NCBI GenBank assembly: GCA_030491005.1
Contig: JAKZMJ010000015.1
Span: forward strand, 186,001-250,000
Direction of reading: 5' to 3'
From: Sulfurospirillum sp.
GTDB taxonomy: Bacteria; Campylobacterota; Campylobacteria; Campylobacterales; Arcobacteraceae
Length of the DNA: 64,000 nucleotides
This document shows, piece by piece, positions 1 to 8,426 of this stretch. Each line of letters opens with the position of its first letter. Positions within the stretch are counted from its first letter, which is position 1. The notes under the pieces were generated by a model. It made no database searches and was not told the origin of the DNA. It saw only the letters and a program-made list of their open reading frames with translations. The position numbers were made by a program, and so were the translations under genes.

Positions 1-1191
1 ACTATCGTCAATTGCTCTTGAAATTATAACTTTTTCTTTAGCATCCCATTTAATAATATAAGAAAATCTTGTCCAAGCTTTTGGTAAAACTAAACCTTTT
101 AATGAAACTTCAGTCCAGTTTTTACCACCATCAAGTGATATATCAACATGAGTAATAGTTCCTCTACCACTCCAAGCAATACCTGAAATTTCTACTAAAT
201 CACCTTTTTTCAAATCTTTCCATGGTTTTTCAGGACAGGGTGAAGTTATAATAGAGTTTACTTCCATTGGCCAGAAAAAGTTAATTCCTTTTCCATTTGC
301 TTGTAACATTGTGTATTTTGAAGTTTCTTCTTTAGAATGCCATGGTTTATTAGAAAATTCTAATCTTTTTAGCCATTTAACATTTAAATTTCCTTCCCAA
401 CCTGGAAGTAATAAACGAACAGGATAACCCTGCTCAGGTCGTAATGGTTCTCCATTTTGTCCCCAAACAATCATAGCATCATCTAAGGCTTTTTCAATAG
501 GAATGGTTCTTGCCATTTCAGAATTATCACTACCTTCTGCTAACATCCATTTAGCACTTGCTTTTAATCCTAAATCATCAAGAATAGTTTTTAATCTAAC
601 TCCTGTCCATTCAGCACAACTCATCATACCTTTTATAAATTGAAGATTATTAAATTGAGGTCCTCTCCAACCAGTTGAACCATTTGCAGGACATTCTATA
701 AAATAAATTTTTGATTCACTTGGATATCTTTTTAATTCATCCAAAGTTAAAACAAGTGGTTTATCTACAAGCCCATGTATCATTAATCTATATTTAGATG
801 GGTCAATATGAGCAGTTCCACCATGACTTCTTGAAAAAAATAAACCATTTGGAGTTATAATTCCTTCTTGTTCATGAAGTGGGGACATAGAAACTGTAGC
901 ATATCTATCACCTGATGATAATAAATCATGTACACGTCTTACATTATTATGTTCATAAGGTGAAGGTATTCCATAAGGATATTTATCTACTTTATCACCT
1001 AGCTTCGTACCCCATTTTGCCTGCTTCGTAATTGCTAAATCATCTGCTTGAAGTTTTACTGGTCTTAATATATTTGCACATGCAAGAGCACTTGCAGAAT
1101 ATAAAACAGTTTTTCTAAAAAAGTTTCTTCTAGTATTGTCTTTTTTAGATTTTAAACTTAAATCTAAACTATCAACATTAGCTTTTGTCAT
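1..1191 (-). CDS. soxC: SoxC-like sulfite dehydrogenase (molybdopterin subunit), 3' end outside window
   Basis: I translated this by hand; 397 codons are visible and the frame is still open at base 1, so the C-terminus is missing. The N-terminus carries a twin-arginine signal (RRNFFRK, residues 21-27) followed by a hydrophobic stretch, so export of the folded cofactor enzyme to the periplasm is expected. A molybdenum-cofactor domain follows, with the ligand cysteine in YFIECPANG (about Cys167). The end of the visible part resembles the sulfite-oxidase dimerisation domain (ISLDGGKNW). The family oxidises sulfite, or sulfur bound to the SoxYZ carrier, and normally pairs with a SoxD cytochrome, which would lie beyond the left edge. 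The ATG at 1191 is chosen because a strong GGGGGAG ribosome site lies just upstream. SoxC rather than another SorA/YedY-type member is a family-level judgement. Confidence 0.82.
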   Translation of the reverse strand, partial: MTKANVDSLDLSLKSKKDNTRRNFFRKTVLYSASALACANILRPVKLQADDLAITKQAKWGTKLGDKVDKYPYGIPSPYEHNNVRRVHDLLSSGDRYATVSMSPLHEQEGIITPNGLFFSRSHGGTAHIDPSKYRLMIHGLVDKPLVLTLDELKRYPSESKIYFIECPANGSTGWRGPQFNNLQFIKGMMSCAEWTGVRLKTILDDLGLKASAKWMLAEGSDNSEMARTIPIEKALDDAMIVWGQNGEPLRPEQGYPVRLLLPGWEGNLNVKWLKRLEFSNKPWHSKEETSKYTMLQANGKGINFFWPMEVNSIITSPCPEKPWKDLKKGDLVEISGIAWSGRGTITHVDISLDGGKNWTEVSLKGLVLPKAWTRFSYIIKWDAKEKVIISRAIDDS

Positions 1192-1266
1192 TTCTCCCCC
1201 TATTTTTATAAACTACAATTAAGTGAAAAAGAATCTTGAATTTTGATCTTAAATTGTATGCAACAG

Positions 1267-1295
1267 ATTATTACTTTTTTTTCACTATTTGTCAA
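1267..1295 (-). promoter_or_regulatory. Predicted sigma70 promoter for the soxC-like gene
   Basis: On the minus strand there is a perfect TTGACA (plus positions 1290-1295), a 17-nt spacer, and AATAAT (1267-1272). Transcription would start near 1260 and leave a leader of about 70 nt before the ATG at 1191. Campylobacterota promoters rely mainly on the -10 box, so the perfect -35 box is a bonus rather than a requirement. A second TTGACA at 1303-1308 has no matching -10. Confidence 0.5.
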
Positions 1296-1327
1296 TTAAT
1301 TTTGTCAAGTTTTTTATTTGATATTAA

Positions 1328-1356
1328 TTGCTACTTTCTTGCTACTTAAGTATAAT
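1328..1356 (+). promoter_or_regulatory. Candidate sigma70 promoter for the REC-GGDEF-EAL/kinase pair
   Basis: TTGCTA (1328-1333), a 17-nt spacer and a consensus TATAAT (1351-1356) face the gene starting at 1545. The implied leader is about 180 nt of nearly pure A/T, so a closer promoter cannot be excluded in such AT-rich DNA. Confidence 0.4.
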
Positions 1357-1544
1357 AAAAACGATTTTAATTATAATTTATATAAGAAAATATTATAATA
1401 CTTATTCTTTTTATCATTTTATTATATTTTATATAAGCAAAATAATTATATAAAATATATAACTTTACTAAAAAATATAATATTATTATATAAGTTAAGT
1501 TTAAGCAATTTTTATTACTATATTCTTATTTTAAGGGAACGTTA

Positions 1545-3263
1545 ATGGCTGATAAAATTGTTTTTTTAGAAGAAAATAAGAAAAATAATTTACAAGCTAA
1601 TGTAGATAAAAAACCTTGGGTAATTCTTATAATTGATGATGAAGAAGAAGTCCATACTTTTACCAAATTAGCTCTGCATGATTTTATATTTGAGAATAAA
1701 AAATTATTTATTTTATCCGCAAATAATGCAAAAGATGCTAAGAAAATTTTATTAAACAATACAAAAATATCTTTAGTTTTATTAGATATAGTTATGGAAA
1801 CAGACAATGCAGGTATTGAAGTAATTGATTTTATTAGAAATAATTTAAAAAATAATTTTATACGAATAGTTATAAGAACTGGACAGCCTGGTCATGTTAT
1901 AGAAAATGATATTATAAATAATTATGATATAAATGACTATAAAGAAAAAACAGAATTAACAAGTCAAAAACTATATATCACAGTTAGAACTTCTTTAATG
2001 CAATATAAACAATTAGTAAAATTGGAAAAAACAAAAAATGACTCTTACAATGCCTTAGTTTATGACTCAACAACAAACTTATTTTCACGAACGAAACTAA
2101 AACAAGATTTATTAGATGAAAGGGATTTTGGCATAATTCGAATTAATTTGTATGAATTTAGTACATTTAATAGTGCTTATGGTTATAAAATAGGAGATCA
2201 AGTATTAAGAAAAATTGCTTTAAATTTAAAAAAACTTTGTACAGATTATTTTTCTATGTATAGAATAGAATCTGATAATTTTATTATTCTATATCGTAAT
2301 AAAACAGACGATTACCTTTTAGAAACAGCCAAGAATATTAAAAAATTATTTTTAGATAATAACTTTAGTATTGATGGCTTAATGTTATATATAAAAGTTT
2401 ATATAGGAATTACAAATTATCCTGATAGTAGCTTAATGAACAAATCACAAATTGCCTTAAATGCAGCAAAAAAGATAAATGATACTAATATAGCTATATA
2501 TAGTGAAAAATTAAATGAAGTAAAAAGTATTAATACTAATATTTTATGGACAAAACGCTTAACTCAAGCTTTTGAAGAAAATAATATACTTACTTATTAT
2601 CAATCAATAATTGATTGTAAATCAAAAAAAATAATTAAATATGAAATATTAGTTCGTCTAAAATATAATAATGTAATATATTCTCCAAAGTATTTTTTAA
2701 ATGCTGCAAGACAAGCTAGATTATTACCTAAAATTACTAGCGTAATATTTGAAAAAGCCTGTAGAAAATTTACAAATACAGATATACATTTTTCTATAAA
2801 TATATCAGATCAAGACTTATCAAATAGATTTTTTGCTAGTAACGCATATGATTTAGTTAAGAAATATAATATTCACCCAAGCAGAATATCCCTAGAAATA
2901 TTAGAAGACACAAAACTACATGAAAATGATCAAGCCAAAAAAAATTTAAAAAAATTAAAAAAATTCAACTTTTTAATTTGCATTGATGATTTTGGAATTG
3001 AAAATTCAAATTTTTCACAACTTAAGTCTTTAGATGTAGATATTTTAAAAATTGATGGTACCTTTATAAAAGATATAGAATATAATGATAATTCATATCA
3101 TATAGTTCGTTCAATTACTTCTTATGCACAAAGAATTAACTTAAAAACTACAGCAGAGTATGTACACAATGAAAAAGTATTTGAAATAATAAAAAAGTTA
3201 GGAATAACTTATGCTCAAGGTTACTATTTTTCAAAGCCAAAAGAAATTATAATTGATACATAA
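1545..3263 (+). CDS. Response regulator with degenerate GGDEF and EAL domains (c-di-GMP phosphodiesterase-like)
   Basis: The 572 residues hold three domains. The receiver domain (about 25-155) has an acidic pair D31/D32, phosphoacceptor D81 (LVLLDIVME) and the conserved RTGQPG and YKEKT segments. The GGDEF domain (about 165-320) has ESDNF at residues 242-246 in place of GGDEF, so cyclase activity is unlikely. The EAL domain (about 335-565) reads EIL at 367-369 but keeps the expected catalytic and metal-binding set: E367, N419, E451, D481-D482, K502, E538 and Q558. A phosphorylation-controlled c-di-GMP phosphodiesterase is therefore the best guess. The next gene, a sensor kinase, starts in the stop codon (TAATG), which indicates translational coupling and a cognate pair. 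The ribosome site (AAGGGA) is weak but correctly placed. The target process is not visible here. Confidence 0.88.
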   Translation: MADKIVFLEENKKNNLQANVDKKPWVILIIDDEEEVHTFTKLALHDFIFENKKLFILSANNAKDAKKILLNNTKISLVLLDIVMETDNAGIEVIDFIRNNLKNNFIRIVIRTGQPGHVIENDIINNYDINDYKEKTELTSQKLYITVRTSLMQYKQLVKLEKTKNDSYNALVYDSTTNLFSRTKLKQDLLDERDFGIIRINLYEFSTFNSAYGYKIGDQVLRKIALNLKKLCTDYFSMYRIESDNFIILYRNKTDDYLLETAKNIKKLFLDNNFSIDGLMLYIKVYIGITNYPDSSLMNKSQIALNAAKKINDTNIAIYSEKLNEVKSINTNILWTKRLTQAFEENNILTYYQSIIDCKSKKIIKYEILVRLKYNNVIYSPKYFLNAARQARLLPKITSVIFEKACRKFTNTDIHFSINISDQDLSNRFFASNAYDLVKKYNIHPSRISLEILEDTKLHENDQAKKNLKKLKKFNFLICIDDFGIENSNFSQLKSLDVDILKIDGTFIKDIEYNDNSYHIVRSITSYAQRINLKTTAEYVHNEKVFEIIKKLGITYAQGYYFSKPKEIIIDT

Positions 3264-4888
3264 TGAAATTTTGGAATAAGTTATCTATTAAAATACAATT
3301 TACATGTATATCAATTTTATTTAGCTCTATAATTATTATTGTTACTGAATTTATTAATTTTGAAAGATTTATTTATAGCGAAATAAAACATTTTAAAAAT
3401 ACAATTACAATTCAAGCTAATTTACTAGCAGATTTTATAGCTCCTTCTTTATTATTTAAAGACTTGCAAGGTGCAAAAACAAGTCTTGAAAAATTAGCAG
3501 TAAATAAAAATTTTTTACAAGCTATTATTTACGATAATAACAACAAAGGTTTTATAAGATATAGTCCATATAATTTAGATGATCTAAGTCAAAAGCTAAA
3601 TAGTTCAAAAATAAATTTAGTAGAAGATAAGATAAATTTTAAATTATTTACACCTTTAATATTCTATATCCAAATCCCTATTAAACATAAAAGTAATATT
3701 TTTGGAAGCTTATATATAGAACTTACTAATGCTAGTTTTGTATCTACAATGCAAAAATATTTATTTAATACTATTTTGTTAAATATTCTTGTACTTATTT
3801 TAATATCTTTTTTAATAGTTATATTGCTTAATTATATACTAAAACCTATAATATTCTTGGCAAACAAAGTAAAAGAAGTAACTTCATCTCAAGATTATTC
3901 AATAAGAATAAAAGACGAATCAAGCAAAGAAATTTCTACTTTATTTCAAATTTTTAATATTTTATTCCAAGATATAGATAAGTTAACAAAAAATTTAAAA
4001 GAAAAAGTTTTAGTTAAAAGTAATGAATTAAAGCATACACAAGACATATTATTAGAATCAGATAAAATGTCACTTTTAGGAAACTTAGTAAGTGGTATAG
4101 CTCATGAAGTAAATACTCCTTTGGGAAATGCTTTAGTTGGTAGTAGTATTATAAATAAAGAATGTAATAAAATACAAAAAAGCTTAGAAACTAACACATT
4201 AAAATATTCAGAATTAAACAATAGTATAGATGTATTACAAAAAACATCAGTCTTATTAAACACTACCTTAGTGTATGCTTCAAATTTAGTAAAAGGGTTT
4301 AAGGAGATTTCAGTTGATCAAAGGACAGATGAGTTAAGAAATTTTTTTCTTATTTCTTATTTAAAAGAAATCTTTTTAACAAATAATAATAAATTAAAAA
4401 AAATACCTGTGAGTGTTCGCATAAAATATATTAGTAATACAGATACAGATACAGATACAGATATTAAATTAAAATCATTTCCAGGAATTGTTGCACAAAT
4501 CTTTAATAATCTGATTCAAAATTCTATAATACATGGTTTTGAAAATATACAAAAACAAGCCAAAATAAATATTACTATTTTTGTAAAAAATGATAACTTA
4601 ATAGTTCATTATTATGACAATGGTAAGGGTATAAAAGAAAATATAATAAATAATATATTTGAACCTTTTATCACAACAAAAAGAAGCGAAGGTAGTTGTG
4701 GATTAGGACTAAATATTATCCACAATTTAGTTTTTAAAAAACTAAAAGGTTCTATAAAAGTAATAAGTAAAATAAATCAAGGAAGTAAATTCATACTTAC
4801 TTTTCCAATTAATTTACATGATAATCTATCTTCAAAATCAAAAACTAAAATACTAAAAAAAGAAACCCAAAACATATATGATATTTAG
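3263..4888 (+). CDS. Membrane sensor histidine kinase
   Basis: Of 541 residues, a first membrane segment (about 12-30) and a second (about 168-192) bracket a periplasmic sensor of about 135 residues. A HAMP-like linker and a helical stretch (about 240-265) follow. The HisKA phosphoacceptor is H281 in SGIAHEVNTPLGN. The ATP-binding domain shows the N box (IFNNLIQNS, about 413-421), DNGKGI, FEPFITTK and GLGLNI. There is no attached receiver or output domain. The gene overlaps the preceding REC-GGDEF-EAL gene by one base, so that protein is the probable phosphorylation partner. An odd in-frame microsatellite encodes alternating Asp-Thr at residues 393-400, between the phosphoacceptor and catalytic domains. 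The sensed signal cannot be read from the sequence. Confidence 0.9.
   Translation: MKFWNKLSIKIQFTCISILFSSIIIIVTEFINFERFIYSEIKHFKNTITIQANLLADFIAPSLLFKDLQGAKTSLEKLAVNKNFLQAIIYDNNNKGFIRYSPYNLDDLSQKLNSSKINLVEDKINFKLFTPLIFYIQIPIKHKSNIFGSLYIELTNASFVSTMQKYLFNTILLNILVLILISFLIVILLNYILKPIIFLANKVKEVTSSQDYSIRIKDESSKEISTLFQIFNILFQDIDKLTKNLKEKVLVKSNELKHTQDILLESDKMSLLGNLVSGIAHEVNTPLGNALVGSSIINKECNKIQKSLETNTLKYSELNNSIDVLQKTSVLLNTTLVYASNLVKGFKEISVDQRTDELRNFFLISYLKEIFLTNNNKLKKIPVSVRIKYISNTDTDTDTDIKLKSFPGIVAQIFNNLIQNSIIHGFENIQKQAKINITIFVKNDNLIVHYYDNGKGIKENIINNIFEPFITTKRSEGSCGLGLNIIHNLVFKKLKGSIKVISKINQGSKFILTFPINLHDNLSSKSKTKILKKETQNIYDI
4438..4463 (+). repeat. Hexanucleotide microsatellite (ACAGAT) inside the kinase gene
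   Basis: About four tandem copies of a 6-bp unit encode an Asp-Thr run in the linker before the kinase catalytic domain. The unit is a multiple of three, so copy-number changes would lengthen or shorten the linker without a frameshift. Confidence 0.75.
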
Positions 4889-4914
4889 TTTTAATCTTAA
4901 GTTTATCTAGTTAA

Positions 4915-4942
4915 TTTATATTTCTTTTGATTGAAATATAAA
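4915..4942. terminator. Hairpin between convergent kinase and livF genes
   Basis: A perfect 10-bp inverted repeat (4915-4924 and 4933-4942) with an 8-nt loop lies between the stop codons of two convergent genes. It is AT-only except for one G:C pair and lacks a long U-run on either side. It may act as a weak bidirectional terminator. Position and perfection of the stem are the only evidence. Confidence 0.4.
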
Positions 4943-4944
4943 TA

Positions 4945-5640
4945 CTATGCCCCTAAGTACTTTTGTCTAATTTCATCTTTATTAATAAGGTCTTTAGCTT
5001 TGTCTTCTAATACTATATGTCCATTTTCTAAAACATAGGCATAGTCTGAGATACTTAAAGCTGCATAAGCATTTTGTTCTACAAGTAAAATTGTAATACC
5101 TTCATCTCTTAGAGTTTGTATAATTTCAAATAACTCACCTATAATCTTAGGAGCAAGTCCTAAAGATGGTTCATCTAACATAAGTAACTTGGGACTTGAC
5201 ATCAAAGCTCTAGCAATGGCTAACATTTGTTGCTCCCCTCCACTCATAGTTCCAGCTAAATCATATCTTTTTTGATCAAGTCTTGTAAACATCTTATACA
5301 TTTTTTCTTTTAAGTCATCAAATTTATCATCATTATGAAAAGCACCCATTCTTAAGTTTTCTTCTATACTTAGATTAATAAATACTCGTCTACCCTCAGG
5401 AACTAAAGCAATACCACTTCTTATTATTTTATGAGTTTTAAGTTTTGATATATTTTGTCCATTAAAAACCAAATTACCTTTTCTTGTTACATCATTTACA
5501 ATAGCTTGTAAAGTAGATGTTTTCCCTGCTCCGTTTGAGCCAATTAATGAGACTATTTGACCTTTTTTTACTTTAAAATCTATTTTTTTTACTGCTTTTA
5601 TTAAACCATAATATACTTCCAAATCTTTAATTTTAAGCAT
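4945..5640 (-). CDS. livF: Branched-chain amino acid ABC transporter ATPase LivF
   Basis: The 231-residue length is typical of LivF. The Walker A motif is GSNGAGKTS (about 34-42), the signature is MSGGEQQML, and Walker B is LLMLDEPSLGLAP followed by the switch-region segment LLVEQN. The short C-terminus without an extra domain favours LivF over LivG. It energises uptake of leucine, isoleucine and valine, or related amides or urea, together with LivG and the LivH/LivM permeases. It overlaps livG by 8 bases. The ORF itself looks intact, but the adjoining livM is truncated and no livH or binding protein is present in the window, so the transporter cannot work from this locus alone. The original promoter was presumably lost with the upstream genes. 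Confidence 0.9.
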   Translation of the reverse strand: MLKIKDLEVYYGLIKAVKKIDFKVKKGQIVSLIGSNGAGKTSTLQAIVNDVTRKGNLVFNGQNISKLKTHKIIRSGIALVPEGRRVFINLSIEENLRMGAFHNDDKFDDLKEKMYKMFTRLDQKRYDLAGTMSGGEQQMLAIARALMSSPKLLMLDEPSLGLAPKIIGELFEIIQTLRDEGITILLVEQNAYAALSISDYAYVLENGHIVLEDKAKDLINKDEIRQKYLGA

Positions 5641-6400
5641 GTTTAAAATCTCCTAAATAAGCCTTTATAACTTCTTCATTTTTAATAGCATCTTTGATAT
5701 GTCCTGTAAAAATAGTTTTACCGTAATCTAAAACCATAACTCTATCACATAATTTATGTACAAACTTCATATCATGCTCTATTAATAAAATAGTAATATC
5801 AAATTCATCTCTAATTTTGAAAAATAATTCTGCTAGTTCATGTGTTTCTTTAGGATTCATACCAGCTGCTGGTTCATCTAATAATAAAAGTTGAGGATTT
5901 GCAGCTAAAGCTCGTGCAATTTCTACTTTTCGCTGACTTCCATAAGATAATGAAGTAGCTAATTCATCTTTATATTGTACAATATCTAAAATCTCCATAA
6001 TCTCTATTGCTCTTTGTCTTATTCTTTTTTCTTCTTTAAAGAACCTAGGTAAACGAAAGATTGATTCAATATATGTGTATATAGCTTGATAATCAAAGCC
6101 TATTAAAACATTATCCATAACACTCATTGATTTGAATAATCTAATATTTTGAAAAGTTCTTGCAATTCCTCTGTGAACTATTTTATATGGTTTAAGACCA
6201 TTTATTATTTGCCCATGAAATTTTATATTACCTTTGCTTGGTTGATAATTTCCTGTAATAATGTTAAACATAGTTGTTTTACCAGCCCCATTTGGACCAA
6301 TAAGACCAAATATCTCTTTTGATTGTATTTCAAAAGATGTATCTTTTATAGCTGTAACACCACCAAAATTTTTACTTACATTACAAACTTCTAAGATCAT
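5633..6400 (-). CDS. livG: Branched-chain amino acid ABC transporter ATPase LivG
   Basis: This 255-residue ATPase has Walker A GPNGAGKTT, signature LSYGSQRKVEIARAL and Walker B LLLLDEPAAGMNP, then the H-loop histidine in LLIEHDM. The segment GIARTFQNIRLF after Walker A and the GMNP form of the D-loop are characteristic of LivG. It would pair with LivF to power a LivHM permease. It overlaps livF at its 3' end and the livM remnant at its 5' end by 4 bases, which is the usual tight packing of a liv operon. The reading frame is complete, but it lies downstream of a truncated permease gene and may be under no selection or be expressed only by read-through. Confidence 0.9.
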   Translation of the reverse strand: MILEVCNVSKNFGGVTAIKDTSFEIQSKEIFGLIGPNGAGKTTMFNIITGNYQPSKGNIKFHGQIINGLKPYKIVHRGIARTFQNIRLFKSMSVMDNVLIGFDYQAIYTYIESIFRLPRFFKEEKRIRQRAIEIMEILDIVQYKDELATSLSYGSQRKVEIARALAANPQLLLLDEPAAGMNPKETHELAELFFKIRDEFDITILLIEHDMKFVHKLCDRVMVLDYGKTIFTGHIKDAIKNEEVIKAYLGDFKHA

Positions 6401-7038
6401 TTGTTTGCCTTATTTTTTTTAAATAAATCTTTTAATTCTTTTTTACCCATAAAACCTTCTCTTGCAAAAAGCATAACAAAAATAAGAATTAAGGAAAACA
6501 CTACCATACGCATACCTGGCATTGCATCAGTTTCAAACCCCAATAAATTCATAGGTTCATCTAAAAATCTTGCCCACTCAAGTCCTGCTATTACAAAAAT
6601 AGTTCCAATAATTGCACCCGTTGTACTTCCAAGACCACCAAGAACTATTATGATTAACAATTGAAATGTTAAGAAAAATGAAAATAAATCTGGCGAAATA
6701 GATGTTAAAAGTGCAGCTAATAAACCACCACCAACACCTTCAAAAAATGCCGACGTTGTAAATGCCATAGTTTTTATCTTAAAAGTATTAATTCCCATGG
6801 CAGTTGCTGCATCTTCATCATCTCTAACTGCTTTCATAGCTCGACCAAATTTAGAATAAATGATATTAGCAATTCCAAGCACACTTAAAATGGCAATTCC
6901 ACCTGTCCAATAAAGGTTAGAAGATTCAGGAATTATGGACAAAAAGAAATGATTTTGAAAATATTCAAAGTATAGTTTTAGATAAAAAACCATCAATAAA
7001 ATGGAAACAACTAACTTATAATATTTTTGAAGTTCCAA
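6397..7038 (-). pseudogene. livM: livM, 5'-truncated permease remnant
   Basis: Only the C-terminal half of LivM is recognisable. It begins around NLYWTGGIAIL and continues through the hallmark loop FGRAMKAVRDDEDAA, VVLGGLGS and the last membrane helices. LivM proteins are usually 300-400 residues. The open frame runs to a stop at 7054-7056 with only a TTG near 7038 as a possible start. About the first 40 residues of this frame lie antisense to DNA-ligase coding sequence, so they are not real LivM sequence. The true homology therefore ends near plus position 6915. The truncation comes from a rearrangement that also cut the ligase gene. A functional permease is very unlikely. Confidence 0.8.
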
Positions 7039-7541
7039 GTATAAAAGGAGATTTTATGCAAAGATTAGCTTATGCAAAAAAGCACTTTAAAAAATCTAAA
7101 AATGTATATGTTAAATTTATAGAGCAAATAAAATGTAAGAACAGCCAAGATTTAGATGTATTTTTAGAAAATATCATACTCTTAAAAGGTGAAGGTGTTA
7201 TTATTAAAAAAGGTGATTTAGCATATCAAGAAGGTAGAAGTTCAAATATTTTAAAAGTTAAAAAGTTTTATGATGCTGAGGGTTTAGTTATTGGAATTAA
7301 TTATAAGAAAAAGAATGAAAATAACAATAAGATAAATAAAAATAAGATAAATAAAAAAATGAAAAGTTTAAAAATAAAACTTCCAAATAATATAATATTC
7401 AATTTAGGAGGAGGATTTTCAAATATTCAAAGGATTAATCATCCTAAAATTGGTGATATTATTACTTATAAATATTATGGATTAACAAAATACAAAAAAC
7501 CAAAATTTGCATCTTTTTTGAGAATTAGAAAAAAAGAATGA
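6921..7541 (+). pseudogene. ATP-dependent DNA ligase, 5'-truncated remnant
   Basis: The first ATG is at 7056, but recognisable ligase sequence in the same frame reaches back to about 6921 (QELWTKRNDFENIQ, then WKQLTYNIFEVP, then PSIKGDF). A TAG at 6918-6920 closes the frame. Present are motif III-like ELW, motif IV (GEGVIIKK), motif V (LKVKKF) and the OB-fold end typical of the small (about 280 residue) Campylobacterota ATP-dependent ligases. Motif I with the adenylated lysine (KxDG) is absent, so no ligation activity is expected. A low-complexity Lys/Asn insert lies in the OB domain (about 7300-7360). It faces the livM remnant head to head. Confidence 0.78.
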
Positions 7542-7588
7542 TAAATAGGCAAAAGTGAAAACGAATTTTAAAGCGTCTGTTTTCAGGA

Positions 7589-8407
7589 CTATACCCAAAT
7601 ATTATCTAATAGTCGTACAGTTTTAAATTTTACAACAATTAATATTATGGTATTTTTTAATTCAACTTTTGTGATTTTTTGAAAGTTTTTATTTACAAAC
7701 TCAATATATTCTACATTTAAATTTTTTAAAATATTTAACATTTCATTTTTAATAATATTTACATCAAATTCATTCTTAGAAATGATTCTTGAGGCACAAT
7801 AAAGTGATTTAGAAATCAAAGAAGCTTCTTTTTTTTCTTGTGGCAAAAGATAGGTATTCCTTGAACTAATAGCTAGACCATCATTTTGTCTAAGTGTTTC
7901 ACAGGCTATAATTTGTGTATTGATAAAAAAGTTTTTTACCATTTTTTGTATTAAAAATAATTGTTGGGCATCTTTTTTGCCAAAATATGAGTTACGAGCT
8001 TGAATCAAACCAAATAACTTTAATACCACTTGTAATACACCATTAAAATGATCTGGTCTTGAAAAACCTTCAAGTATATAACTTTGGTTTGGTGATTTAA
8101 TCAAAACTTCATTTTGTGAATAAATACTTGATATTTCTGGCATAAAAAGATAATCAACTTTAGCTAATGCACATATTTTTATATCGGCTTCTTTTTTTAT
8201 AGGATAAGAGCTAAAGTCTTCATTTATAGAAAATTGTTTTGGATTAATAAAAATAGAAACAAATACAATATCATTTTGTTTTTTTGCTTCTTTTATTAAA
8301 GAAATATGTCCTTCATGTAAGGCTCCCATAGTAGGAACAAAACCCACTTTAGTACTTATACTTCTTCTAATACTTTGAAGCTCTTTCGTACTTTTTATTA
8401 TCTTCAT
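7589..8407 (-). CDS. panC: Pantothenate synthetase PanC
   Basis: The 272 residues carry the PanC signatures in order: PTMGALHEGH (about 25-34, ATP-binding HIGH-like), FINPKQF, RPDHFNGV, FGKKDAQQ and the KMSKS-like region DGLAISSRN. The cytosolic enzyme joins pantoate and beta-alanine with ATP to make pantothenate for coenzyme A. The ATG has a good AAGGAAA site. It is the last gene of the minus-strand series and starts 19 bases after an OppB/DppB-type permease gene. The two have no obvious functional link beyond co-transcription. Confidence 0.95.
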   Translation of the reverse strand: MKIIKSTKELQSIRRSISTKVGFVPTMGALHEGHISLIKEAKKQNDIVFVSIFINPKQFSINEDFSSYPIKKEADIKICALAKVDYLFMPEISSIYSQNEVLIKSPNQSYILEGFSRPDHFNGVLQVVLKLFGLIQARNSYFGKKDAQQLFLIQKMVKNFFINTQIIACETLRQNDGLAISSRNTYLLPQEKKEASLISKSLYCASRIISKNEFDVNIIKNEMLNILKNLNVEYIEFVNKNFQKITKVELKNTIILIVVKFKTVRLLDNIWV

Positions 8408-8426
8408 TTATTTCCTTGTAAGTTTT

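Larger units (their letters stand above)
1192..1544. other. Divergent intergenic region, 353 bp, very AT-rich
   Basis: This lies between the divergent soxC-like gene and the response-regulator gene. I see no coding frame or RNA gene in it. It holds a good promoter-like pair for the minus strand (1267-1295) and another for the plus strand (1328-1356). The remainder up to 1544 is almost pure A/T. Confidence 0.6.

Noticed and set aside
7556-7585. Terminator between the ligase remnant and panC
   Set aside because: The 7-bp inverted repeat (7556-7562 and 7579-7585) has a 16-nt loop and no U-run; too weak to call.
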